From contig DXWR01000313.1 of NCBI GenBank assembly GCA_019416775.1, forward strand, positions 1 to 7,747: a stretch of 7,747 bases of DNA, in the 5' to 3' direction. This DNA comes from Oscillospiraceae bacterium. GTDB lineage: Bacteria; Bacillota; Clostridia; Oscillospirales; Ruminococcaceae. Made by a program: the position numbers and the translations under genes. The notes beneath the pieces were generated by a model that was not told where the DNA came from, made no database searches, and saw only the letters and a list, made by a program, of their open reading frames with translations. Positions 1 through 5,912 of the stretch are shown here, piece by piece (the stretch's first letter is position 1; the number at the start of each line of letters is the position of its first letter).

Positions 1-340
1 AGGTGTAGGCATACTCGCCGTAATACTTTTTCTGCCATTCCAGCATCCGGGGGATGAATCCCATGGTGTCCCAAAAAATTTCTTCCGGAATCTTCTTCTG
101 CCGGTATTGGCGGTAGGTGTTGAGAGAACAGTAAAGCTGGCAGGTCAGCATTTGAAAGCCTTTGGGATCTTCCCCAAATGCCTGGGTCAGTTTTTGAAGG
201 CCCACCTGCCACTGTTTCGGCGCCAGTAACCGGCGCCAGTAGGGCTCCATGGCTGCATGATGGTAGGTTTGATTGATTTGTTGTACTTCCTTCTGCACTT
301 CTTCTGGCAGGAGACGTTGGCATAGAATGTCAAAATTCAT
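1..340 (-). CDS. Acyltransferase-like protein, N-terminal part (runs off left edge)
   Basis: Third gene of the queA-tgt transcription unit; only the first 113 codons are present. The start ATG (340-338) has a strong AAGGAGG site (346-352) five bases upstream and lies 22 nt after the tgt stop, so it is probably co-transcribed. The protein is soluble-looking, rich in Gln, Trp and Tyr, with no signal peptide or membrane segment. Residues 64-80 (MLTCQLYCSLNTYRQYR) and the stretch IPEEIFWDTM (84-93) followed by a Tyr/Gly-rich YYGEYAY resemble the helical N-terminal domain (DUF5596, GNAT-like N) of a clostridial family annotated as acyltransferase domain-containing protein, whose GNAT-like fold lies in the missing C-terminal half. 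That assignment is from recall of family sequence patterns; the catalytic part cannot be seen, so substrate and reaction are unknown. The reading frame is intact to base 1. Confidence 0.6.
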   Translation of the reverse strand, partial: MNFDILCQRLLPEEVQKEVQQINQTYHHAAMEPYWRRLLAPKQWQVGLQKLTQAFGEDPKGFQMLTCQLYCSLNTYRQYRQKKIPEEIFWDTMGFIPRMLEWQKKYYGEYAYT

Positions 341-362
341 GGGGTCCTCCTTTTTGTTGGCG

Positions 363-1493
363 TTAAATCCGCTGATCCAGCCGGCCGGAATAGGTGCGGC
401 GGAATTCTTCAAAGGTTCCGCCATCCAAGGCGTCCCGGATCCGCTCCATCAGGGTGTTGTAGAAATAGAGATTGTGCATGACCGCCAGCCGCATGGCCAG
501 CAGCTCGTTGGCTTTAAACAGGTGGCGCAGGTAGGCGCGGCTGTGGCGGCGGCAGGTGGGGCAGTCGCAGCTTTCGTCGATGGGACGGTCGTCCTCAGCG
601 TACTTGGCGTTTAGAATGTTGCGGATGCCTTCCCAGGTGTTCAGATGGCCGTGACGGGCGTTGCGGCTGGGCATGACGCAGTCGAACATATCAATGCCCC
701 GGGCCACCCCTTCAATGATGTTGGAGGGGGTGCCAACTCCCATGAGATACCGGGGTTTGTCCTTGGGGGCGTAGGGCAGCACCACATCCAAAATGTGGTA
801 CATCTCCTGGGTGGGTTCTCCCACCGCCAGTCCCCCGATGGCGTAGCCGTCCAAATCTAATTCGGCGATCTGCTTCATGTGCTGGATCCGCAGGTCGTCG
901 TAGGTGCATCCCTGGTTGATGCCGAACAGCTTCTGCTGGGGATTGAGGGTTTCCGGCAGGGCATTGAGACGTTCCATCTCCGCCTTGCACCGTTTCAGCC
1001 ACCGCACCGTTCGGGCACAGCTCTGTTTGGCGTATTCGTAGGGGGCGGGGTTTTCCACGCATTCGTCAAAAGCCATAGCGATGGTGGAGCCCAAATGGGA
1101 CTGGATCTGCATGCTTTCCTCCGGCCCCATAAATAAAATTCGTCCGTCCACATGGCTGTGGAAGGTGACCCCTTCCTCCTTGATCTTCCGCAGGGAGGCC
1201 AGGCTAAAGACCTGGAATCCCCCGCTGTCGGTGAGGATGGGCCGCTCCCAGCCCATGAATTTGTGTAAGCCTCCCCGGCGGTAGATCAGCTCGTCTCCGG
1301 GGCGGATGTGGAGGTGGTAGGTGTTGCACAATTCCACCTGGCATTTTAAGTCCACCAGGTCGTAGGAGGAAACCCCGCCCTTGATGGCGGCGGCGGTGCC
1401 TACATTCATAAACACCGGGGTCTGCACCACGCCGTGAACGGTGTCCAGCCGTCCCCGACGGGCCAGCCCCTGCTGGGATAGTAAGGTGTACAT
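363..1493 (-). CDS. tgt: Queuine/preQ1 tRNA-guanine transglycosylase
   Basis: Cytosolic enzyme that swaps guanine-34 of GUN-anticodon tRNAs (Asp, Asn, His, Tyr) for preQ1 in queuosine synthesis. At 376 aa it matches the usual bacterial length of about 375-381. Visible motifs are TDSGGFQVFSL with the active-site Asp89, GYAIGGLAVGE (217-226) in the base pocket, MGVGTP (251-256), and FDCVMPSRNARHGH (270-283) with the nucleophile Asp271. The zinc site is CDCPTC (Cys309, Cys311, Cys314) plus His340. The substrate-loop motif reads GINQGC (191-196), where E. coli has GIVQGG; clostridial homologues often show GINQG. I chose ATG 1493 over the in-frame TTG at 1496 because the AAAGGAGG site is then 6 nt away instead of 3, and the protein begins MYTLL as in homologues. 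It follows queA by 12 nt and precedes an acyltransferase-like gene. Assignment is secure. Confidence 0.97.
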   Translation of the reverse strand: MYTLLSQQGLARRGRLDTVHGVVQTPVFMNVGTAAAIKGGVSSYDLVDLKCQVELCNTYHLHIRPGDELIYRRGGLHKFMGWERPILTDSGGFQVFSLASLRKIKEEGVTFHSHVDGRILFMGPEESMQIQSHLGSTIAMAFDECVENPAPYEYAKQSCARTVRWLKRCKAEMERLNALPETLNPQQKLFGINQGCTYDDLRIQHMKQIAELDLDGYAIGGLAVGEPTQEMYHILDVVLPYAPKDKPRYLMGVGTPSNIIEGVARGIDMFDCVMPSRNARHGHLNTWEGIRNILNAKYAEDDRPIDESCDCPTCRRHSRAYLRHLFKANELLAMRLAVMHNLYFYNTLMERIRDALDGGTFEEFRRTYSGRLDQRI

Positions 1494-1499
1494 CAAAGA

Positions 1500-1505
1500 C
1501 CTCCT
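1500..1505 (-). promoter_or_regulatory. tgt ribosome binding site abutting the queA stop
   Basis: AGGAGG on the minus strand directly after the queA TAA stop (1508-1506), reading TAAAGGAGG. Six bases separate it from ATG 1493. The contact between stop codon and binding site suggests translational coupling of queA and tgt, and it decides the tgt start against TTG 1496. Confidence 0.85.
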
Positions 1506-2531
1506 TTAAATGAATAGACAGGCGTCCCCAAAGGAGAAGAACCGGTATTCCCGTTTCACCGCCTCCTCATAGGCGTGTAAAATGTGTTCCCGGCCGGCAA
1601 AGGCGCTGACCAGCATAATCAAGGTGCTTTCCGGCAGGTGGAAGTTGGTGATCAGTCCGTCCAGCACCTTAAATTCATACCCGGGATAGATGAAGATGTC
1701 GGTGTACCCCTCCCAGGGCTGGATCTGGCCGGTGAAGGTGGCTACGCTTTCCAAGGTCCGGCAGCTGGTGGTGCCCACGGCAATCACCCGTCCCCCGTTT
1801 GCTTTGGTTTTCAAAATCTTGTCCGCCGTTTCTTGGGGCAGCAGGCAGTGCTCCGAGTGCATTTTGTGGTCGGTGACCTCCTCCGCCTTCACTGGACGGA
1901 AGGTGCCCAACCCCACGTGCAGGGTCACGGAGGCGAAGTCCACTCCCATGGCCCGGATTTTGTCCATCAGCTCCGGGGTGAAGTGCAGTCCGGCGGTGGG
2001 GGCGGCGGCGCTGCCCAGTTCCTTGGAATATACCGTCTGATAGCGCTCTTTGTCCTGGAGCTTTTCGGTGATGTAGGGGGGCAGGGGCATCTGGCCGATC
2101 TGGTCCAGCACCGAATAGAAGTTCCCGTCGCAGGTAAACTGTACCATCCGGTTGCCGTCCTCCTTGACCTCCACCACTTCTCCGGTGAGCAGGCCGTTCC
2201 CGAAGATCAGTTTGGTGCCGGGTTTGGCTTTTTTGCCGGGCTTGGCCAAACACTCCCACACCTGGTTTCCCTTCTGCTCCAACAGCAGCAGCTCCATGTG
2301 AGCGCCGGTGTCCTCCTTCACTCCGTACAGCCGGGCCGGGAGCACCCGGGAATCGTTGATCACCAGCAGGTCTCCGGGACGGAGATAGTCCACAATGTCG
2401 TAAAAGTGGCGGTGCTCCATCTCTCCGGTGAATCGGTCCATCACCAGCAGCCGGGAGTGATCCCTGGGCTCCACCGGGGTTTGAGCGATCCGCTCTTTTG
2501 GAAGATCGTAATAAAAATCGTGAGTTTTCAT
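1506..2531 (-). CDS. queA: S-adenosylmethionine:tRNA ribosyltransferase-isomerase
   Basis: Transfers and isomerises the ribosyl group of SAM onto preQ1-34 of tRNA, giving epoxyqueuosine, the step after Tgt. The 341-aa length equals the family norm (about 342-356). Motifs in order: NDSRVLPARLYG (59-70), GAHMELLLLE (76-85), the highly conserved SAAAPTAGLHFT (174-185), HVGLGTFRPV (205-214), and the C-terminal LITNFHLPESTLIMLVSAFAG (293-313). No break or missing block is seen. Start ATG 2531 has an AAGGA site about 11 nt upstream, weaker than that of tgt, and homologues also begin close to this point with a short polar segment leading to the DLP..IAQ.P motif (9-19). It is the first gene of the minus-strand operon, with its own promoter 36 nt upstream of the ATG. 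The next enzyme of the pathway (queG or queH) is not in the window. Confidence 0.97.
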   Translation of the reverse strand: MKTHDFYYDLPKERIAQTPVEPRDHSRLLVMDRFTGEMEHRHFYDIVDYLRPGDLLVINDSRVLPARLYGVKEDTGAHMELLLLEQKGNQVWECLAKPGKKAKPGTKLIFGNGLLTGEVVEVKEDGNRMVQFTCDGNFYSVLDQIGQMPLPPYITEKLQDKERYQTVYSKELGSAAAPTAGLHFTPELMDKIRAMGVDFASVTLHVGLGTFRPVKAEEVTDHKMHSEHCLLPQETADKILKTKANGGRVIAVGTTSCRTLESVATFTGQIQPWEGYTDIFIYPGYEFKVLDGLITNFHLPESTLIMLVSAFAGREHILHAYEEAVKREYRFFSFGDACLFI

Positions 2532-2566
2532 GCAGTGCGCTTTCCTTCTTTAAGTTAGTTATGCTC

Positions 2567-2595
2567 ATTGTAGCAAAGGCGGTGGATTCTGTCAA
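2567..2595 (-). promoter_or_regulatory. Promoter of the queA-tgt operon
   Basis: Minus-strand TTGACA (2595-2590), 17-nt spacer, TACAAT (2572-2567), with an extended -10 TG one base before the -10 hexamer. The predicted start near 2560 gives a leader of about 30 nt to queA. The bases upstream of the -35 (2596-2625) contain A and T tracts that could act as an UP element. The element is nearly identical to the promoter at 5913-5941. Confidence 0.88.
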
Positions 2596-2666
2596 ACTAA
2601 TCATTTTTGAGAAAAAGAGTGGTTTTTCCTGAAATTTCCCGGATGCCGGAAACCGGACAAAAACAG

Positions 2667-2695
2667 TTGACATCCGCTTTATGGGATGGTATGAT
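2667..2695 (+). promoter_or_regulatory. Promoter of the asd-dapA-dapB operon
   Basis: Perfect -35 TTGACA (2667-2672), 17-nt spacer, TATGAT -10 (2690-2695), and TG at 2687-2688 forming an extended -10. The predicted transcription start near 2702 lies about 9 nt before the riboswitch P1 stem, as expected for a riboswitch-controlled leader. Its -35 faces away from the queA -35, with 71 bp between them. Confidence 0.9.
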
Positions 2696-2710
2696 AGGGG
2701 CATAGAAATC

Positions 2711-2875
2711 GGATAGAGGTTGCGGCTTTTATCAGTACCCCGGCTCTTATGGAAGCACCCGCCGGATCGGGGGAAAGGAAACGCCGCCGAAGGAACCTTG
2801 CAGGGCAGCAGGTCTCCTGATGGTGCATTGAACAGGTGTACCATTGTCATCATAGAGTATGATGGAGCGCTATCC
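2711..2875 (+). promoter_or_regulatory. Lysine riboswitch aptamer (L-box)
   Basis: The 5' leader of the asd operon contains the recognisable L-box core. P1 is GGATAG (2711-2716) paired with CTATCC (2870-2875), and the AGAGGT-type 5' element follows it. P2 begins with GCGGC (2722-2726) paired with GCCGC (2783-2787) and carries an AGTA turn (2734-2737). GCCGAAGG (2786-2793) is the conserved junction. P4 is ATGGTGCA (2820-2827) with TGTACCAT (2837-2844), then the conserved TGTCA (2845-2849). P5 is ATCATA (2849-2854) with TATGAT (2858-2863), then GGAG. The 165-nt length fits the class. Lysine binding stabilises P1 and in Bacillota normally causes early termination. Location directly before asd, dapA and dapB fits. 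I could not resolve the L2-L3 kissing loop by eye. Confidence 0.9.
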
Positions 2876-2890
2876 ACCGATCCGGCGAGG

Positions 2891-2947
2891 GCAAACTGCC
2901 GGAAACGTGGATCGGGGAACCAATACCTAAGATGCGCCGGTTTTTGC
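2891..2947 (+). promoter_or_regulatory. Possible antiterminator of the lysine riboswitch
   Basis: GCAAACTGCCGG (2891-2902) can pair with CCGGTTTTTGC (2937-2947): GCAAA with TTTGC and CCGG with CCGG, around a small internal loop. This would occupy the whole 5' arm and loop of the downstream terminator. The same GCCGG (2898-2902) can instead pair with CCGGC (2882-2886), which would free the terminator. This is inference from base complementarity alone; no energies were computed, and how it couples to P1 is not clear. Confidence 0.45.
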
Positions 2948-2961
2948 AAACCGGTTTTTTT
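2937..2961 (+). terminator. Riboswitch-controlled intrinsic terminator before asd
   Basis: CCGGTTT (2937-2943), loop TTGC, AAACCGG (2948-2954), followed by seven T (2955-2961): a perfect 7-bp stem and uridine tract ending 32 nt before the asd ATG and 17 nt before its ribosome binding site. Position between the aptamer and the first gene marks it as the attenuation point, expected to form at high lysine. Confidence 0.9.
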
Positions 2962-2978
2962 CTTGCCGGAATTTGAAT

Positions 2979-2984
2979 GGAGGT
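2979..2984 (+). promoter_or_regulatory. asd ribosome binding site
   Basis: GGAGGT nine bases before ATG 2994. It lies inside the extension that a TTG start at 2973 would give, so it selects ATG 2994, which also gives the family's typical N-terminus (MKQYQVGIIGATG). Confidence 0.85.
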
Positions 2985-2993
2985 ATCATAGCG

Positions 2994-4070
2994 ATGAAGC
3001 AGTATCAAGTGGGAATCATCGGCGCTACCGGTATGGTAGGTCAGCGCTTTGCCACCCTGTTGGAAAACCACCCCTGGTTTACCGTAAAAAAATTAGCCGC
3101 CAGCGCCCGCAGCGCCGGCAAGACCTATGAAGAAGCCCTGGGAGACCGCTGGTGCATGAGCACCCCGGTGCCGGAAAGCATGAAAAAGATGGTGGTGCTG
3201 GATGCCTCTAAGGTAGAGGAAGTGGCGGACGGACTGGACTTTGTGTTCTGCGCTGTGGATATGCCCAAAGACCAGATCCGGGCTTTGGAAGAAGCCTACG
3301 CCAAGGCAGAGTGCCCGGTGGTGAGCAACAACTCCGCCCACCGCCACACCCCCGACGTGCCTATGGTGGTGCCGGAACTCAACCCGGAACACACCGGCAT
3401 CATCCCCGCTCAGCGCAAGCGTCTGGGCACCAAGAAGGGCTTTATCGCCGTCAAATCCAACTGTTCTTTGCAGAGCTACGTTCCCGCCCTGCATCCGTTG
3501 CGTAAGTACGGTTTGACCAAGGTGCTGGCCACCACCTACCAGGCCATCAGCGGCGCCGGCAAAACCTTTGAGCGCTGGCCGGAGATGGTGGATAACCTGA
3601 TCCCCTATATCGGCGGGGAAGAGGAAAAGAGCGAAAAGGAACCCCTAAAGCTCTGGGGACACATTGAGGGCGACGTGATTGTGGACGCCGACGGTCCCTC
3701 CATCACCACTCAGTGCCTGCGGGTGCCGGTAAGCGACGGCCACACCGCTGCGGTGTTTATGTCCTTTGAAAACAAGCCCTCCATGGAGCAGATCAAGGAA
3801 GATTGGGCCGGCTTTGTGGGAGAAGCTCAGAAGCGCAACCTCCCCAGCGCCCCCAAACAATTCTTGCACTACTTTGAAGAAAACGACCAGCCCCAGATCA
3901 AAACCGCCCGGGAATTGGAGCACGGCATGGCCATCTCCATCGGACGGCTGCGGGAAGACAGTCAGTACGACTACAAGTTCGTCTGTATGTCCCACAACAC
4001 CCTTCGGGGTGCAGCCGGCGGCGCCGTGCTGTTGGCGGAGCTGTTGGCCGACCAGGGCTGGATGGATTGA
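2994..4070 (+). CDS. asd: Aspartate-semialdehyde dehydrogenase, archaeal/fungal-type
   Basis: NADP-dependent reduction of 4-aspartyl phosphate to aspartate 4-semialdehyde, the branch metabolite for lysine/diaminopimelate, threonine and methionine. The protein has 358 aa. The Rossmann motif GATGMVGQRF is at 10-19. The catalytic Cys157 lies in KSNCS, TYQAISGAGK (181-190) carries the substrate-contact Gln183, NLIPYIGGEEEK spans 201-212, and the general acid-base His250 is in RVPVSDGH. NHPWF (26-30) and ARSAGK (38-43) closely parallel yeast Hom2 (NHPHF, SRSAGK, ISNCS, LQAISGAG, NIIPYIGGEE, RVAVSDGHT). This places it in the archaeal/fungal-type branch, not the E. coli Asd branch; that branch also occurs in some Bacillota. 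First gene after the lysine riboswitch; dapA starts 36 nt downstream with no terminator between. Intact, with no missing catalytic residue. Confidence 0.96.
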   Translation: MKQYQVGIIGATGMVGQRFATLLENHPWFTVKKLAASARSAGKTYEEALGDRWCMSTPVPESMKKMVVLDASKVEEVADGLDFVFCAVDMPKDQIRALEEAYAKAECPVVSNNSAHRHTPDVPMVVPELNPEHTGIIPAQRKRLGTKKGFIAVKSNCSLQSYVPALHPLRKYGLTKVLATTYQAISGAGKTFERWPEMVDNLIPYIGGEEEKSEKEPLKLWGHIEGDVIVDADGPSITTQCLRVPVSDGHTAAVFMSFENKPSMEQIKEDWAGFVGEAQKRNLPSAPKQFLHYFEENDQPQIKTARELEHGMAISIGRLREDSQYDYKFVCMSHNTLRGAAGGAVLLAELLADQGWMD

Positions 4071-4106
4071 TCCAAACCCCTTTGATTTCGGAAAGAAGGT
4101 TTCAAT

Positions 4107-4997
4107 ATGACCAAGAATAGAATCTTTACCGGCGCCGGCGTGGCCATCGTCACCCCCATGAACGCCGACGGTTCGGTAAATTACGAAGCCATGGGCCAGC
4201 TCATAGAGCAGCAGGTGGCCGGCGGCACCGATGCCATTATCGTCTGCGGCACCACCGGGGAATCCTCCACCCTCACCGATGAGGAACATCGCCGGGTGAT
4301 CCAGTTTACCGTGGCTCAGGTCAATCACCGGATTCCGGTGGTGGCCGGCACCGGCAGCAACGACACCGCCTACTGCCTGGAACTGAGCCAGGAAGCGGAA
4401 AAGATGGGGGTGGACGGCCTGCTGTTGGTCACCCCTTACTACAATAAGTGCTCCCAAAAGGGCCTGATTCGCCATTACCTCACGGTGGCGGATGCGGTCA
4501 ATCTGCCCATGATCGTTTACAGCGTGGCCAGCCGCACCGGGGTGAATATCCTTCCGGAGACCCTGAAGGAACTCTCCAAGCACCCCAACATCGTGGCGGT
4601 GAAGGAAGCCAGCGGCAGCATCAGCCAGGTGGCAAAGATCCGTCATCTCTGCGGGGATGATCTGGATGTGTACTCCGGCAACGACGACCAGATTGTGCCG
4701 CTGCTGAGCTTGGGCGGCATCGGAGTGATCTCGGTGCTGAGCAACCTGATGCCCAAGGAAACCCACGACATCTGCCAGCTCTACTTTGACGGCAAGGTGC
4801 AGGAAAGCGCCGCTTTGCAGCTCAAGCTGCTGGATCTCATCAACAATCTCTTCTCGGATGTGAATCCCATCCCGGTGAAGGAAGCGCTGAACATGATGGG
4901 CTTCCCCGCCGGTCCCTGCCGGATGCCTCTCTGCGAAATGGACGACGCACCCCGGGAAAAGCTGCGGGCCAGCATGGCTGCATTGGGACTGCTGTAA
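4107..4997 (+). CDS. dapA: 4-hydroxy-tetrahydrodipicolinate synthase
   Basis: Class I aldolase of the cytosol that condenses pyruvate with aspartate semialdehyde, the committed step to diaminopimelate and lysine. The 296-aa length is normal (E. coli 292). Active-site residues are all visible by alignment to E. coli: Thr49-Thr50 in GTTGES (E. coli Thr44-Thr45), Tyr112 in VTPYYN, Tyr138 and Arg143 in the YSVASRTG segment, and the Schiff-base Lys166 in VAVKEAS. GGIGVISV is at 203-210 and NPIPVK at 253-258. Two oddities: YSVASRTG replaces the usual YNVPSRTG, and two E. coli lysine-site residues differ (His53 to Asp58, Glu84 to Tyr89), so feedback inhibition may be weak. The AGAAGG site (4094-4099) is 7 nt before the ATG. 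Second gene of the asd operon, followed by an internal terminator and dapB. Confidence 0.97.
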   Translation: MTKNRIFTGAGVAIVTPMNADGSVNYEAMGQLIEQQVAGGTDAIIVCGTTGESSTLTDEEHRRVIQFTVAQVNHRIPVVAGTGSNDTAYCLELSQEAEKMGVDGLLLVTPYYNKCSQKGLIRHYLTVADAVNLPMIVYSVASRTGVNILPETLKELSKHPNIVAVKEASGSISQVAKIRHLCGDDLDVYSGNDDQIVPLLSLGGIGVISVLSNLMPKETHDICQLYFDGKVQESAALQLKLLDLINNLFSDVNPIPVKEALNMMGFPAGPCRMPLCEMDDAPREKLRASMAALGLL

Positions 4998-5007
4998 TGG
5001 AACAAAC

Positions 5008-5046
5008 AGGTTCTCTTTGGGTTTCTCCCCGGGGAGAACCTTTTTT
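5008..5046 (+). terminator. Intrinsic terminator inside the operon, between dapA and dapB
   Basis: AGGTTCTC (5008-5015) pairs with GAGAACCT (5034-5041). The stem continues through three T-G wobbles (5016-5018 with 5031-5033) and GGG (5019-5021) with CCC (5028-5030), leaving a six-base loop. TTTTTT (5041-5046) follows. It begins 10 nt after the dapA stop and ends 32 nt before dapB, on the same strand. It would partially or fully stop asd-dapA transcripts before dapB; no obvious promoter lies between it and dapB. Confidence 0.8.
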
Positions 5047-5078
5047 GGGAAAGGATAACCAAGAAAGGAAGTATCGCT

Positions 5079-5840
5079 ATGACCCATATTCTCATCAACG
5101 GCGCCTGCGGCCATATGGGCCGGGTAATCGCCGATGTGATTGCCAATCGGGAAGACTGCACCGTGTTGGCCGGGGTGGACCCGGTAGGCGCTGCCTATGG
5201 GGATTTTCCGGTGTACCCCAGCTTTGACCAGGTGGAGGAAAAGGCGGACGTGATCATCGACTTTTCCCATCCCTCCGCGCTGGAAGGGATGCTGGACTAC
5301 GCCAAGAGCCACTTCACCCCAGTGGTCATCGGCTCCACTGGCTATACCCCGGAGCAGAAGCAGGAAATTCAGGACGCCGCCAAGGAAATTCCGGTGTTCT
5401 TCTCCTTTAATATGTCTTTGGGGGTCAACCTGCTGGTGAACCTGGCCAAGAAAGCGGCCCAGGTGCTGGGAGACCAGTTCGACATTGAGATTGTGGAAAA
5501 GCACCACAACCAGAAGCTGGACGCTCCCAGCGGCACCGCCCTGATGATCGCCGACGCCATCCAGGAAACCATGGGGGGCAATATGGTGTATCAGTACGAC
5601 CGCCACGCCCAGCGGAAAAAGCGGGAACACAACGAAATCGGCATCCACTCCGTCCGGGGCGGCACCATTGTGGGAGAACACCAGGTCATTTTTGCCGGAC
5701 GGGACGAGGTCATCACCCTGACTCATGAAGCCCACAGCAAGCAGGTGTTTGCGGTGGGAGCGGTGAATGCGGCAGTGTTTTTGGAAAAGAAAACCCCCGG
5801 CCTCTACGACATGGGCGCCATGCTGGCGGAAACGGAATAA
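5079..5840 (+). CDS. dapB: 4-hydroxy-tetrahydrodipicolinate reductase
   Basis: Reduces the DapA product to tetrahydrodipicolinate with NAD(P)H. It has 253 aa, slightly shorter than E. coli (273) and normal for Bacillota. The N-terminal nucleotide-binding motif is NGACGHMGR (7-15). DVIIDFSHP (57-65) and GSTGYT (85-90) follow. The catalytic segment is EKHHNQKLDAPSGTA (140-154), with His142 and Lys146 corresponding to E. coli His159 and Lys163 and PSGT (150-153) binding substrate carboxylates. The C-terminal part has SVRGGTIVGEH (191-201), typical of the tetramerisation/substrate domain. The AAGGAA site (5065-5070) precedes the ATG by 8 nt. Third gene of the lysine unit, but separated from dapA by a terminator hairpin, so its level may be set independently of the first two. 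The gene is intact; the acyl- or aminotransferase steps that follow are not in the window. Confidence 0.97.
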   Translation: MTHILINGACGHMGRVIADVIANREDCTVLAGVDPVGAAYGDFPVYPSFDQVEEKADVIIDFSHPSALEGMLDYAKSHFTPVVIGSTGYTPEQKQEIQDAAKEIPVFFSFNMSLGVNLLVNLAKKAAQVLGDQFDIEIVEKHHNQKLDAPSGTALMIADAIQETMGGNMVYQYDRHAQRKKREHNEIGIHSVRGGTIVGEHQVIFAGRDEVITLTHEAHSKQVFAVGAVNAAVFLEKKTPGLYDMGAMLAETE

Positions 5841-5869
5841 GGTTCTGCTGCTGTAAAAATCAAAGAAAA

Positions 5870-5906
5870 CCGGAGTTGGGACTGGGTTTCCCGGCTCCGG
5901 CTTTTT
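5870..5906 (+). terminator. Terminator of the asd-dapA-dapB operon
   Basis: CCGGAG (5870-5875) pairs with CTCCGG (5895-5900), and the inner TTGGG (5876-5880) pairs with CCCGG (5890-5894) including two wobble pairs. This makes an 11-bp stem with a nine-base loop, followed by CTTTTT (5901-5906). It starts 29 nt after the dapB stop and separates this operon from the promoter at 5913. Confidence 0.9.
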
Positions 5907-5912
5907 CTGTCA

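Noticed and set aside
1584..2558. A 324-codon plus-strand frame opposite queA
   Set aside because: Antisense shadow of queA with low-complexity Gly/His/Val composition.
1675..2949. A 424-codon minus-strand frame overlapping queA and the riboswitch region
   Set aside because: It shares the queA strand in another frame, and its downstream half is Arg/Gly/Pro-rich shadow sequence. It also crosses the queA promoter and antisense to the riboswitch.
2973..2993. N-terminal extension of Asd from TTG 2973
   Set aside because: It would contain the GGAGGT ribosome binding site of ATG 2994 and add residues not expected before the Rossmann motif.
2720..3130. A plus-strand frame through the riboswitch into asd
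   Set aside because: It is explained by the L-box aptamer, terminator and the true asd frame; no start signal or protein similarity is seen.
5024..5037. Palindrome TCTCCCCGGGGAGA as a protein-binding operator
   Set aside because: It falls inside the terminator hairpin between dapA and dapB, which explains the symmetry better together with the following T tract.
3645..5735. A 696-codon open frame on the minus strand across asd, dapA and dapB
   Set aside because: It is antisense to three well-identified genes. Its protein is rich in His, Gly and Val with no recognisable domain, as expected from the reverse frame of GC-rich codons, and it has no plausible ribosome binding site context.
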